Below are positions 46,806-56,759 of a stretch of DNA of 64,000 bases, in pieces. The notes beneath the pieces were generated by a model. That model was given only the letters and a program-made list of their open reading frames with translations, was not told the DNA's origin and ran no database searches. Every line of letters starts with the position of its first letter. The first letter of the stretch is position 1. The translations under genes were made by a program, and so were the position numbers. This DNA comes from Saccharibacter sp. EH611 (GTDB lineage: Bacteria > Pseudomonadota > Alphaproteobacteria > Acetobacterales > Acetobacteraceae), in contig NZ_WVHP01000022.1 of the NCBI RefSeq assembly GCF_009834765.1, forward strand, positions 186,001 through 250,000, written 5' to 3'.

Positions 46806-49658
46806 ATGTCTGACCCCGTAGAAAAGACCGATTCAGCTTTTCGTGACCAACAAGAGCGTTATCGCGAGAGTGTTTTCCTCCCCAAAACATCCTTCCCTAT
46901 GCGGGGGAACCTCCCAAAGCGTGAGCCTGAGACGCTCAAGCGCTGGGCGGAGATGGGCCTAGATGGTGCGATTCGCGAGGCTGGGAAACAGGCGGAGCGT
47001 ATTTTTACGCTGCATGATGGCCCTCCTTACGCGAATGGTCATATTCATATTGGGCATGCACTTAATAAGGTGATGAAAGACGTCATCAATCGGGCTCAGC
47101 GGATGAATGGGGCCGAGGTGCGCTATATGCCGGGCTGGGATTGCCACGGCTTGCCGATTGAGTGGAAAGTCGAAGAAGAATACCGCAAAAAAGGAAAGGA
47201 TAAGGACGCTGTTCCTGTTCTGAAATTTCGTGCGGAATGCCGTGACTACGCAGCACGTTGGGTGGATGCACAGCGCGAGGACTTTAAGCGTTTAGGGATT
47301 CAGGCGGAATGGGATCATCGTTATGTGACGATGGATTTTTCTTCCGAAGCGCAGATTGTGGAGGAAATTGGGAAGTTTCTTCTCAATGGTCGTCTCTATC
47401 GTGGGTTGCGCCCTGTTATGTGGAGCCCAGTTGAGAAAACAGCGCTTGCTGAAGCGGAAGTGGAATATCACGATATTAAATCCACAACCCTTCAGGTAGC
47501 TTTCCCCATTGCGCATGACCCAACCCCTGAAGGGCTCTTGCGTGACGTGTCCGCCGTTATTTGGACGACCACGCCATGGACGATCCCCGTCAACCGCGCC
47601 TTAGCTGCTGGGCCTGAGATTACGTATCAGGTCATTGAGGTCACGGGGGTCACGGATGAAAGCGTTGTGCCTGTTGGCAGTAAGCTGCTGATTGCTCAGG
47701 AACGGTTAGAGCTTTTCGCCTCTGACGTGGGGCTGACCGAATGGACGGTGCTGCATACCCTGCCGGGGAGCGCGTTAGAGGGGGCTGTTTTTGCCCATCC
47801 TCTGCGTGAGCGCGGTTATGAGCATGATGTGCCGCTCTTTTTGGGTGAGTTTGTCACGACTGAAGCGGGGACGGGGCTGGTGCATATGGCGCCGGCTCAT
47901 GGTCAGGATGACTTCCAGCTCTGCCGTGAGCATGGCGTGGAAGTCACAGAGCTAGTTCAAGATAACGGCACCTATGTGCCGTGGATGCCAGAGCTTGCCG
48001 GTGTGCATGTTTTTAAAGCAACCGCGCCTGTCTGTGCGTTGTTGGAAGAAGAGCGCGATAAAGCGGCGGCGCAGGGGCGTGCTGTTGGGCTGATGGGCCA
48101 GCGCGTGATTGAGCACTCCTATCCGCATTCTTGGCGTTCTAAAAAACCGGTGATTTATCGCGCAACGCCGCAATGGTTCATCGCGATGGAGTCTGAAGAC
48201 GGTGACGGCCTGCGTGCCAAAGCCCTTGATGCTTTGGAGAATGTGTCTTTCGTGCCGGCAAGCGCGCGTCGTCGTCTCACTACGATGGTGGCGCAGCGCC
48301 CCGATTGGTGCATCTCACGCCAGCGTTCATGGGGCGTGCCGATCGCTGTGTTTGTGGAAAAACGCACAGGAACAGTGCTGCGTGATCCCGCTGTGATGGA
48401 GCGTGTGGTCACAACCTTCCAAGAACGCGGGGCGGATGCGTGGTATGACACCGATCCAGCCGTGTTCCTCGGTGAGGGGCGTGACCCGGCGGATTACGAA
48501 CAGGTTTTCGATATTGTCGATGTCTGGTTTGAAAGTGGCTGTAGCCATCGTTTCGTCTTGCAACAAGAGGGGATGAACTACCCGGCGGATCTGTATCTGG
48601 AAGGGTCAGATCAGCATCGTGGTTGGTTCCAATCATCCTTGCTTGAAAGCGTCGGGACGCAAGGCTGGGCCCCCTATAAAGCGGTCGTCACAAACGGCTT
48701 TGTGCTGGACGGCCAAGGCCGCAAAATGTCTAAATCTCTTGGTAATGTCATTCTTCCTGAAGATGTAACCAAGAAGCTCGGTGCTGATGTGCTGCGTCTT
48801 TGGGTGTTGAATTCTGACACCAACGAAGATTTGCGCATTAGTCACGATATTCTCAAACAGCAAGGCGAGCTTTATCGCCGCGTGCGCAATACGCTGCGTT
48901 GGCTTTTGGGGGCTTTGGATGGTTTTTCAGAGGAAGAAGTGCTGCCTTATGCGGAGCTGCCGCCTTTGGAACATTATATCCTCCACCGCCTGACAGAGCT
49001 GCATCAGCGCGTGATGGAAGCAGTGAAGACCCATCAATGGAATGGCGTTTATCCGCTGTTACATGGCTTCTGTAATAATGACCTGTCGGCCTTTTATTTC
49101 GATATTCGTAAAGATTCGATCTATTGCGATGGGGCTGCATCCACAACACGGCGTGCTGCACGGACGGTGTTGGACATCTTGCACCGGGCTTTAGCAACAT
49201 GGTTGGCCCCTGCTTTGGTCTTCACTGCTGAAGAGTCGTGGCAGGCACGTTTTGGTGAGGGAGAGAGTGTGCATCTGCAACGTCTCTTCACACCTGACCA
49301 AGCGTGGCACAATCCCGAGCTGGGGGCGCGCTGGGAAGCCCTCCGTCACACACGCCGCCGCGTTACCACAGCGCTGGAAGGCGCCCGTCGTGATGGGGCG
49401 ATCCGCAGCTCTCTGGAAGCGTGTGTTCAGCTGCCTCTTTCAGAGGACGAGAAACGCCAGACAGACGGTATAGATTGGGCAGAGTTGTGCATTGCGTCAC
49501 AGCTTTACACGGTTGACGGAAGCGCTGATGCCCCCGTGACGGTGGAACCTGCTGAGGGAGAAAAATGCGCGCGTTGTTGGCGTGTGCTGCCCGATGTTGG
49601 GGAGAATAAAGACCATTCACATCTTTGCCGCCGCTGCGTTAGCGTGGTGGAGGGCTGA
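46806..49658 (+). CDS. ileS: Isoleucyl-tRNA synthetase
   Basis: A 950-residue class I synthetase attaching isoleucine to tRNA-Ile. The HIGH motif (GHIHIGHALNK) lies at about residue 80 and KMSKS at about 640. The editing domain sits between (TTTPWTIPVN) and the C-terminal zinc module reads CARCWRV ... CRRC. This is the usual bacterial (type 1) form. The stop overlaps the lspA start by one base (TGATG), indicating coupling. Confidence 0.98.
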   Translation: MSDPVEKTDSAFRDQQERYRESVFLPKTSFPMRGNLPKREPETLKRWAEMGLDGAIREAGKQAERIFTLHDGPPYANGHIHIGHALNKVMKDVINRAQRMNGAEVRYMPGWDCHGLPIEWKVEEEYRKKGKDKDAVPVLKFRAECRDYAARWVDAQREDFKRLGIQAEWDHRYVTMDFSSEAQIVEEIGKFLLNGRLYRGLRPVMWSPVEKTALAEAEVEYHDIKSTTLQVAFPIAHDPTPEGLLRDVSAVIWTTTPWTIPVNRALAAGPEITYQVIEVTGVTDESVVPVGSKLLIAQERLELFASDVGLTEWTVLHTLPGSALEGAVFAHPLRERGYEHDVPLFLGEFVTTEAGTGLVHMAPAHGQDDFQLCREHGVEVTELVQDNGTYVPWMPELAGVHVFKATAPVCALLEEERDKAAAQGRAVGLMGQRVIEHSYPHSWRSKKPVIYRATPQWFIAMESEDGDGLRAKALDALENVSFVPASARRRLTTMVAQRPDWCISRQRSWGVPIAVFVEKRTGTVLRDPAVMERVVTTFQERGADAWYDTDPAVFLGEGRDPADYEQVFDIVDVWFESGCSHRFVLQQEGMNYPADLYLEGSDQHRGWFQSSLLESVGTQGWAPYKAVVTNGFVLDGQGRKMSKSLGNVILPEDVTKKLGADVLRLWVLNSDTNEDLRISHDILKQQGELYRRVRNTLRWLLGALDGFSEEEVLPYAELPPLEHYILHRLTELHQRVMEAVKTHQWNGVYPLLHGFCNNDLSAFYFDIRKDSIYCDGAASTTRRAARTVLDILHRALATWLAPALVFTAEESWQARFGEGESVHLQRLFTPDQAWHNPELGARWEALRHTRRRVTTALEGARRDGAIRSSLEACVQLPLSEDEKRQTDGIDWAELCIASQLYTVDGSADAPVTVEPAEGEKCARCWRVLPDVGENKDHSHLCRRCVSVVEG

Positions 49659-50155
49659 TGGCGGCACGGCGCACTTTTCATATTCATCGACCGTCAAGTT
49701 GGCGAGGCGTTGGCTTGGTCGTCGCTTTGCTCGTGTTGCTGGGAGACCAAGCGAGCAAGCTATGGATTCTCTATGGGCTAAACTTGCCGGAGAAGGGAAG
49801 TGTTCCAGTTTTGCCATGGTTGAATTTTACCATGGTCTGGAATCATGCCGTAACATTTGGCATGTTTGGCGGGCATAGCGCCTGGGTCTTTGTTGCGATC
49901 TCTGTGTTAGCTGTGCTGGCGCTTTTAGTCGTCCTCGCACGAAGCCGTCGTAAAGCTGTGAGTATAGCGTGCGGTGGTATTATCGGTGGGGCGATCGGCA
50001 ATGTGATTGATCGTGTGCATTATGGAGCGGTGGTGGATTTCCTCCATTTCCATGTTGCTGGTTGGTCATGGTATGTTTTCAATGGTGCTGATTCAGCGAT
50101 TGTATGTGGTGTAGGGTTATGGATCCTCGACTCATTTATCGCTGATCGACGGTAG
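49658..50155 (+). CDS. lspA: Lipoprotein signal peptidase II
   Basis: A 165-residue four-helix membrane aspartyl protease that removes signal peptides of prolipoproteins such as the several seen in this window. The motifs GDQASK, NHAVTFGMF, GGAIGNVIDR and FNGADSAI contain the catalytic aspartates in the third and fourth. Coupled to ileS by a one-base overlap and followed by a lipoprotein gene. Confidence 0.95.
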   Translation: MAARRTFHIHRPSSWRGVGLVVALLVLLGDQASKLWILYGLNLPEKGSVPVLPWLNFTMVWNHAVTFGMFGGHSAWVFVAISVLAVLALLVVLARSRRKAVSIACGGIIGGAIGNVIDRVHYGAVVDFLHFHVAGWSWYVFNGADSAIVCGVGLWILDSFIADRR

Positions 50156-50224
50156 ATCGTTCCTCCGGGAACATGTCTGGAATGCTTGCCCATTTTCTGT
50201 GGGAACGATAGGACTAAGAACATC

Positions 50225-50776
50225 ATGAGTGCAGTGCGGGAACCTGTCATGCGGCGTTTTGCTCCTTCCGTTATTCGTTGGGGGATACAAGCTGGAGTTG
50301 CGGCTTCTATTGGTCTCACCCTTATTGGATGCTCGGGGAGCGATGTGGTGCGTAGTTTTGGCCTCAAGCGGCCAATGCCTGATGAATATACGGTGACCAC
50401 ACGAGCACCGCTGTCTATGCCACCTTCTGAAAAGCTGGTGCTGCCGGGGGCTGCGAATGCGAACCGCCCTGATGAAAGCCCGCGTATGCAAGCGCTGGAA
50501 ACGCTGGCACCTGACGTTGCGCTTCATCCGCTTGATGGGAGCCCCAGTGCTGGTCAGAGCGCCCTTGTGAGTGATGTTTCCAAAGCAGCCCATAGCCCGG
50601 ATAACTCGGAACTGGGTGATTCGGACGCTGGGTTCGTTGATAGCCTAATGTTCTGGCAAGGTGGTCGTGCGGGTGATGTGGTGGATGGTGATTCTGAAAA
50701 TCAGCGGATCCAGCATAATAGTGCCTTGGGGCAGCCCCTGAACCACGGGGCGACACCCACCATGAAAAGCCGCTAA
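50225..50776 (+). CDS. DUF3035 lipoprotein
   Basis: A 183-residue predicted lipoprotein (LIGCSG lipobox). After the acylation site the conserved patch PDEYTVTTRAPLSMPPSEKLVLP is characteristic of the DUF3035 family of alphaproteobacteria, often found behind lspA. The rest is acidic and Ser-rich and probably disordered. Function unknown; family position near the outer-membrane assembly pathway has been suggested but I cannot support it from the sequence. ATG 50225 is taken; TTG 50186 and ATG 50249 are alternative starts. Confidence 0.78.
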   Translation: MSAVREPVMRRFAPSVIRWGIQAGVAASIGLTLIGCSGSDVVRSFGLKRPMPDEYTVTTRAPLSMPPSEKLVLPGAANANRPDESPRMQALETLAPDVALHPLDGSPSAGQSALVSDVSKAAHSPDNSELGDSDAGFVDSLMFWQGGRAGDVVDGDSENQRIQHNSALGQPLNHGATPTMKSR

Positions 50777-50813
50777 GAGCGGTATTTTCTTTTAAGTTAG
50801 AGACGGTACAGTC

Positions 50814-52718
50814 ATGCCTCATGCGACGATCCGTCGGCTTTCAAATCATGTTGTTGATTTGATTGCAGCCGGCGAGGTGGTGGAACGCCCCGCTGCGGCG
50901 TTGAAGGAGCTTGTGGAAAATGCCCTTGATGCGGGCGCGACCTCCATTGACGTGGTGTTGCGTGGCGGCGGATGTGACAGCATTGAGGTGACTGATAACG
51001 GGCGCGGCATGACCGCGCAGGAATTGCCGTTAGCCATCGAGCGTCATTGCACCTCTAAGCTGCCTGATGATGATTTGGTGCACATCCGCACGCTTGGGTT
51101 TCGTGGTGAAGCGCTCCCGTCCATTGGGGCCAGTGCGCGCTTAAGCGTAACCTCTCGCACGGCAGAGGCCGATACAGCGTGGTGCCTGCGGGTCGAAGGG
51201 GGTGTTGTCGAGCCCGCCATTCCGGCTGCTGGGGCGGTCGGAACGCGCGTTGTGGTGCGTGATTTGTTTTTTGCCACACCAGCACGGCGCAAGTTTTTGA
51301 AAAGCCCGCGCGTGGAAGGAAGCCATGCGGAAGCGGTCATGCGGCGTATGGCGTTAAGCTCGCCCCATTGCGCGATTTCCTTTACCCTTGAGGGGCGGGA
51401 AGTCTTGCGTCTTCCCGTTCAAAGCGTTCAGGAACGTGTGGCTGCGGTGCTGGGGGTGGCGCATGATAGTTTGCTCGCGGTGGATGAACAGCGTGGGCGT
51501 ATGCATCTTTCGGGCTTTATTTGTGGGCCAGCGCATACGCGTGCAACGGGTGCGGGGCAGTTTTTGCTCGTTAATGACCGTCCCGTAACTGACCCCGTGT
51601 TACGGACGGCTGTACGTGTGGCCTATCGTCCTGTGATTGAACGTGGCCGCTTTCCCGTGTTGATGCTGCATCTTCACGTGCCCTATGAGCGGGTGGATGT
51701 GAATGTTCATCCGGCGAAAACAGAGTTGCGCTTTGCTGATGAAGCGGAAGTGCGCGCTTTTGTCATCGGCGCTGTTGGGCGTGCTCTGGCTCGTGGTGCG
51801 GGAGATGGCGGCGGTGTGCATGCTGATTTAGAGCGGGTGGTGACACCAGAGCCAACGCCCCCGGGGGGAGCCTCGCGTTCTGCACGGCCTTCGGCGCCTG
51901 CGTCGTGGAATGATCGACGCCCGGCTGTTGCGCGTGACTGGAAGCAGGACAGAGATTTCGGCTTTGCCCCTTCCGTGCGTCAGGTTGCGCGTTCGCCGAT
52001 GCCAGAAAAAGAGGCCGGATTATCGGAAGCCACGGCTTTATTTGACCGTGCAACCCCGTCCTTTGCTCCAGCGGGTGAGGATGAAGGAGGAGCGCATGAG
52101 GTGCCGCCTTCTTCTGAGCAAACGCTTGGGGTGCCGATTGGTCAGATCCACGCCACATATATTCTCGCTATTGCTGCCGATGGCGACCTCATTATCGTTG
52201 ACCAACATGCCGCTCATGAACGGCTGACCCATGAGCGCTTGTTTGCACGGTTTGAAGGTGGTGTGATTAAGGCGCAAGCATTGCTGTTGCCAGAGGTGGT
52301 TGATCTTCCACGTAATGAGGCTGATGCCGTGATGGCGTGTGCTGAGGAATTGGCGCAGTTTGGTTTGGAGTTGGAATCCTTTGGGGAAGGCAGTGTGATG
52401 GTGCGCACACTTCCCGCGCCGTTGAGTGGTGGTGATGTGGGAGCCCTTGTGCGCGATATTGCTGAGGAGTTGGCTCAAGACCCTGATCTGTCCGCACGAC
52501 AAACAGAAAGCCTAGACCGTCGCTTTGAGGGGGTTGTTGCGCGTATGGCGTGCCATGGCAGCATCCGTGCTGGGCGGACATTAAAGCGCGAGGAAATGGA
52601 GGTTTTGCTGCGGGATATGGCGCAAAATCCGCGCGTAAATACTTGCCCCCATGGGCGTCCGACATGGCTGCGTCTCAGTAAGGACGCATTGGAAAAGCTT
52701 TTTGGGCGTGTAAAATAA
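50814..52718 (+). CDS. mutL: DNA mismatch repair protein MutL
   Basis: A 634-residue MutL linking mismatch recognition to strand incision. The GHKL ATPase motifs are ENALDAGATS, DNGRGM and GFRGEALPSIGASARL. The C-terminal dimerisation/endonuclease domain contains DQHAAHERLTHE, the DQHA-x2-E-x4-E metal site found in MutL of bacteria without MutH, plus the late ACHGSIRAG and CPHGRPT blocks. So this MutL is predicted to nick DNA itself. An internal Pro/Gly/Arg-rich linker lies around residues 340-400. Confidence 0.95.
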   Translation: MPHATIRRLSNHVVDLIAAGEVVERPAAALKELVENALDAGATSIDVVLRGGGCDSIEVTDNGRGMTAQELPLAIERHCTSKLPDDDLVHIRTLGFRGEALPSIGASARLSVTSRTAEADTAWCLRVEGGVVEPAIPAAGAVGTRVVVRDLFFATPARRKFLKSPRVEGSHAEAVMRRMALSSPHCAISFTLEGREVLRLPVQSVQERVAAVLGVAHDSLLAVDEQRGRMHLSGFICGPAHTRATGAGQFLLVNDRPVTDPVLRTAVRVAYRPVIERGRFPVLMLHLHVPYERVDVNVHPAKTELRFADEAEVRAFVIGAVGRALARGAGDGGGVHADLERVVTPEPTPPGGASRSARPSAPASWNDRRPAVARDWKQDRDFGFAPSVRQVARSPMPEKEAGLSEATALFDRATPSFAPAGEDEGGAHEVPPSSEQTLGVPIGQIHATYILAIAADGDLIIVDQHAAHERLTHERLFARFEGGVIKAQALLLPEVVDLPRNEADAVMACAEELAQFGLELESFGEGSVMVRTLPAPLSGGDVGALVRDIAEELAQDPDLSARQTESLDRRFEGVVARMACHGSIRAGRTLKREEMEVLLRDMAQNPRVNTCPHGRPTWLRLSKDALEKLFGRVK

Positions 52719-52783
52719 GACTCTTTCAGTAAAGATTTTACGGAATGTCCCGTAAAAGAAAAATGAATGGAAGAGAGGACACG

Positions 52784-54478
52784 ATGTCGGGGCTGCTTAA
52801 CAAGCTTGAGGGTATTGTAGGCCAGCGACACGTTCTAACATCAGAAAGTGCAACGTATCCTTTTCGTAAGGGGTTTCGGTTTGGACTTGGCCGTGTAGAG
52901 GCTGTAGTTATGCCTCATTCTCTTGTGGAGTTATGGTATGTCGCGCAGTCCTGCGTGCAAGCGGATCGGATCCTTATCATGCAGGCGTCCAATACGGGAT
53001 TAACGGGTGGATCCTCGCCCGATGGTAATGCGTATGATCGGCCCATTATACTCGTCAGCACGCGTCATTTAAAAGGCATTCATCTCGTTGGTGGTGGCAA
53101 GCAGGTTGTGTGCTTGCCCGGTGCTACTTTGTATGAGCTTGAAGAAATTTTAAGCCCGATTGGGCGTGAACCGCATTCTTTGATTGGGTCGTCTTGTATC
53201 GGGGCCTCTGTTTTAGGGGGTGTGAGCAATAATTCCGGTGGATCACTTGTGCAGCGTGGCCCAGCTTTTACGGAAATGGCGCTTTTTGGCCAGGTGGATG
53301 AAAAAGGCGCGCTGCATCTCGTGAATCACCTTGGGCTTCGCTTAAAGGGTGACCCAGAACAGGTGCTCGCTGCGGTAGAAAAAGGCACCTTCTCACCTGA
53401 TGATGTGGAATGGTCTGCCGGACGCGGGCATGATGCTGATTATATTGATCGTGTGCGTGATGTGGATGCGGACACACCCGCTCGCTTTAATGCGGATCCA
53501 GGTCGTCTCTATGAAGCCTCTGGCTGTGCGGGGAAGTTGGTCGTGTTTGCGGTGCGGCTTGATACGTTTCCAGCGGAGAAAGACACGGCTGTCTTCTACC
53601 TTGGGACAAACAGTACAGAAAAACTGGAAGATTTGCGCCGTGCGGTCTTAAGTAAATTTGACGAGATGCCGATTGCCGGTGAGTATCTCCATCGTGATAC
53701 GTTCGAGATTGCAGACCATTACGGGCGTGATACGGTCGTAGCTATTCGCTATTTGGGCACGAAGCATCTTCCTTTCTTCTTTGCGATGAAAGAGAAGATT
53801 GACCTTCTATCGCAAAAAGTCTCCTTCTTCCCAGATGCGTTAGGAGATCGCGTTTTGCAGGCGATGAGCCGGCTGTTCCCCTCGCAAGTGCCTAAGCGGA
53901 TTATGGCCTATCATAAGCGTTTTGAGCACCATTTGATGTTGAAGGTATCAGGCCAATTTGCGGATACATTACGTCCGTGGCTGCAGGAGTTCTGTAAAGA
54001 CGGCGACATGGCATCCTTTGAATGCACAGCAGATGAAGGCAAGCGAGCGTTCCTCCACCGTTTTGCAGCCGCAGGTGCTGCTGGTCGATATGCGGCGGTT
54101 AATCGAAAAACAACAGGGGGAATGATGGCCCTTGATGTTGGGCTGCGTCGCAATGATCGTGAGTGGTTTGAAAAGCTACCACCTGAAGTTGATAATAAGC
54201 TGGTGGTGAAGCTCTATTACGGCCATTTCTTCTGCCATGTGATGCATCAGGATTATGTGGTGAAGCAGGGTTATGATCCTGTGGCGGTTGAGCATGAAAT
54301 GTGGCCATTGCTCGATAAACGTGGGGCGCGTTACCCGGCAGAGCATAATGTTGGCCATCTCTATAACGCCCCCCAATCCATGCTGGATCATTATCGGAGC
54401 TTGGATCCATGCAATTGCATGAATCCGGGAATTGGTCGTTCTACCAAGCGGAAAAACTGGGTCGCAGAGAGCGTTTAA
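52784..54478 (+). CDS. dld: Quinone-dependent D-lactate dehydrogenase
   Basis: A 564-residue peripheral membrane flavoprotein oxidising D-lactate to pyruvate with electrons to ubiquinone, an energy-related activity in acetic acid bacteria. The FAD-binding stretch is MQASNTGLTGGSSPDG and PGATLYELEEILSPIGREPHSLIGSSCIGASVLGGVSNNSGG (family core blocks), followed by the Dld-specific C-terminal membrane-binding part with HFFCHVMHQDYV and CNCMNPGIG. ATG 52784 has GAGG five bases upstream; earlier in-frame ATG 52763 and 52745 are weaker. Its stop overlaps the converging DUF1643 stop. Confidence 0.93.
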   Translation: MSGLLNKLEGIVGQRHVLTSESATYPFRKGFRFGLGRVEAVVMPHSLVELWYVAQSCVQADRILIMQASNTGLTGGSSPDGNAYDRPIILVSTRHLKGIHLVGGGKQVVCLPGATLYELEEILSPIGREPHSLIGSSCIGASVLGGVSNNSGGSLVQRGPAFTEMALFGQVDEKGALHLVNHLGLRLKGDPEQVLAAVEKGTFSPDDVEWSAGRGHDADYIDRVRDVDADTPARFNADPGRLYEASGCAGKLVVFAVRLDTFPAEKDTAVFYLGTNSTEKLEDLRRAVLSKFDEMPIAGEYLHRDTFEIADHYGRDTVVAIRYLGTKHLPFFFAMKEKIDLLSQKVSFFPDALGDRVLQAMSRLFPSQVPKRIMAYHKRFEHHLMLKVSGQFADTLRPWLQEFCKDGDMASFECTADEGKRAFLHRFAAAGAAGRYAAVNRKTTGGMMALDVGLRRNDREWFEKLPPEVDNKLVVKLYYGHFFCHVMHQDYVVKQGYDPVAVEHEMWPLLDKRGARYPAEHNVGHLYNAPQSMLDHYRSLDPCNCMNPGIGRSTKRKNWVAESV

Positions 54479-55041
54479 TGATCGCTTAATGTTGTAGGAT
54501 CAAGAGGTTGAGGGGTCAGAGCAGCCGGTAAATAGAGCGGGTGCTCTGGCCGTCTTCCTTTACGACTGAGCCGGAGGGCTGTGATCTCGTGGCCAGCTTG
54601 GCTTAGGAGTTGGGCGACAGCTGTCCCGCGAGAGCGGAGGGCTTTTGCTTGAGGCGTGCCATAGGCCAGGACGATGGTTTGGGCATCTGCGGCCATTTCT
54701 AAGAGATACGCATCATTTTGAGGGCCAATAGGGTCTGGTATTTCCAGAAGGCGTTTTTGGTCGGTGCAGCGATAGGCGAAGCTGTTGCCAACATAGATGC
54801 CCCCATATCCCCAAGCGCGGGCATAGCGCTGACATTTGGCCACGGTGCGGTCATCGCCCACTTCTGTAGCGACAGAGGGGTTCATCATAACCCACATGAT
54901 AAGAGGGCGTGTTGAATCCCAAACGCGCTTTAAGCTGTAGCGATAGCAGTCTTGTGGGCCATCATAAATGGCGGTGCTGATGATATCATCAGCTAAACGA
55001 AGAGGGGTCGATGACCCAACGTGATGTGTTTTCTCTGTCAT
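54475..55041 (-). CDS. DUF1643 protein
   Basis: A 188-residue soluble protein with PLIMWVMMNPSVATEVGDDRTVAKCQRYARAWGYGGIYVGN, the core of the DUF1643 family, and a second block around DAQTIVLAYGT. The family has no established function. Monocistronic; its stop shares four bases with the dld stop (TTAA, 54475-54478), so the genes converge with no spacer. Confidence 0.85.
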   Translation of the reverse strand: MTEKTHHVGSSTPLRLADDIISTAIYDGPQDCYRYSLKRVWDSTRPLIMWVMMNPSVATEVGDDRTVAKCQRYARAWGYGGIYVGNSFAYRCTDQKRLLEIPDPIGPQNDAYLLEMAADAQTIVLAYGTPQAKALRSRGTAVAQLLSQAGHEITALRLSRKGRRPEHPLYLPAALTPQPLDPTTLSDH

Positions 55042-55097
55042 AGGGGATAGGTGTAGCGTGCAGCGAAGGCCTTTTTAAGTCCCTAACTTTATTACCC

Positions 55098-56243
55098 TCA
55101 GAAATGGGATTGAGGTGAGAGGGGCATACAGGGGATGCTATGGGTAAGCTTTCGGCATGTTGCTAGAGCTTGATCGTGTGAGAGCCCCGTTAATCGGGCG
55201 CGATAAAGTAGATGCCGGCCTGAATGAACAGGGGTAACGAGGACAGATACGCGTTTGGGCGTAAGGCCGGTAAGATGGCGGATTTGTGTGGAGACCGCCG
55301 AGGCTTGGGCGCGGGTTGAATAGCTCCCCAATTGAACAGCCCATTGGGCGGAACTATTTTTCAACATATCGCTTGCTAACCCGCTACGGTAGGGTGGATG
55401 CGCTAATGGGATGGATTGAACATGAATGGTCTCTTCTGGTGATGGTTCAGGTTGGGGGGGCTTATGTGAAGCCGTGCTGCGCGGCTGTGGAGGGGGGCTC
55501 GAGAAGCCTCGTGCGGCCCACGCGGCACTAATCGATTGTTGAGCGGGGTTGGATGTTATCGGTGCTGGCTGTGTGTCCTCGATCGTGGCATTGCCCTGTG
55601 TTTGTGCGGTCGGGTCGTGACGGGCAACCATGAGGTCGTTATGAGAACGTTGCTTGGGCCAAATCCCAGCAATATGCGGAGCGATGGCGGCGACATAACG
55701 CCGCGTTTCTAAAGGCAGAGCTCTATTCTGGCGAAGATAACGGTCAAGGCTTCCGGGGCCATAATTATAAGCGGCTAAAAAGCCCGGGGATCCATAAATC
55801 TCGTACATTTCCCGCATGTAGGCAGTGCCAGCTAAAATATTGTCGTGTGGGTTATAAGCGTCGGGGCCTAGGCCATAGCGTGTGCGCAGGTCGTCATAAG
55901 CAGGGGGCATAATCTGCATCAGTCCCATGGCACCTGGGAGTGATGTGATGAAATGTCCGTGGCGGTCATAAATGTGCCCTCCGGATTCCTGATGCATGAC
56001 GGCACGAATCCAGGCAGTTGGCACATCAAAACGCTCGGATGCTTCACGGATATAAGGCCCCCATGGATCGTAAGCCGGGCCAGGTGGCGTATAAGAGCTT
56101 TGGGCGTGTGCTTGATATTGCTCTTGCTCGTGAACAAGCGCTTGTGGAGATATGGATGAAGATGGTGTATTTGCGCAGGCGGCGAGTAAGCCAAGACACC
56201 CCACGGCAGCGGCAGAGCGGGGTGAGCAAATATGAAGAGACAT
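55098..56243 (-). CDS. Lytic transglycosylase lipoprotein with C-terminal SPOR domain
   Basis: A 381-residue lipoprotein (LLAACA lipobox). The SLT domain spans about residues 60-190: AVMHQESGGHI with catalytic Glu, LPGAMGLMQIMP, NILAGTAYMREM and AAYNYGPG. A proline/serine-rich linker follows and residues ~300-381 form a SPOR-type peptidoglycan-binding domain (WAVQLGSYSTRAQASAVSTQI). It would cut denuded septal glycan strands, acting at division. Upstream lies the AT-rich island. Confidence 0.9.
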   Translation of the reverse strand: MSLHICSPRSAAAVGCLGLLAACANTPSSSISPQALVHEQEQYQAHAQSSYTPPGPAYDPWGPYIREASERFDVPTAWIRAVMHQESGGHIYDRHGHFITSLPGAMGLMQIMPPAYDDLRTRYGLGPDAYNPHDNILAGTAYMREMYEIYGSPGFLAAYNYGPGSLDRYLRQNRALPLETRRYVAAIAPHIAGIWPKQRSHNDLMVARHDPTAQTQGNATIEDTQPAPITSNPAQQSISAAWAARGFSSPPPQPRSTASHKPPQPEPSPEETIHVQSIPLAHPPYRSGLASDMLKNSSAQWAVQLGSYSTRAQASAVSTQIRHLTGLTPKRVSVLVTPVHSGRHLLYRARLTGLSHDQALATCRKLTHSIPCMPLSPQSHF

Positions 56244-56759
56244 GGAAAGAAGAGGCTCCGCCTAGAACGATTGACAAATTCATTTTTTGCCAAACTAACA
56301 TAATATATTTATAAATTTAATAAGATATTCTTATTATAATAGTGAAAAGAAACAACGATAAGAGAGAAAATAAATCAAAAACAATGCAGGATATCATAGT
56401 TATAAAGTATTAAATTAACGAGAAAACTATGATATGAAAAATATGTGACTTTTATGCTAAAAAATAATATTTCTATATTAAATTAATATAAAAAATTAAA
56501 TATATGAAAATAATGATGATATTATGATATTTTTAAATAAATAAATTTCTATGAAAAAAGAAAACCCCTCTTGGGATAGTGGATTATTTTGGCTATATAT
56601 AAAGAAACGCCTTTATGGCGACTCGATGAGTTATCAAATCATGTGAAGCGTGCTAACACGGCATTGAGCTCTTTCGTGGGGCGGGTGCTGCTGTAGATCT
56701 TGTAGTAGGTGGCGCTCTGTTTGTAGGAAAGCTAGCTTGATATTTTGAGGAGAGAGGTC
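56244..56759. other. AT-rich non-coding island with an 11-bp inverted repeat
   Basis: More than 500 bases with no convincing gene. From about 56280 to 56600 composition is far more AT-rich than around it. ATATCATAGTT (56391-56401) and AACTATGATAT (56425-56435) form a perfect inverted repeat with 23 bases between. The rest consists of short A/T runs. The island could hold promoters for the divergent transglycosylase and the small gene downstream, or be a regulatory or replication-linked element; no tRNA or known ncRNA was recognised. Confidence 0.6.
56391..56435. repeat. Perfect 11-bp inverted repeat in AT-rich spacer
   Basis: Two arms of ATATCATAGTT-type sequence separated by 23 bases. It may form a stem-loop or bind a dimeric protein; nothing more can be said. 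Confidence 0.6.
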
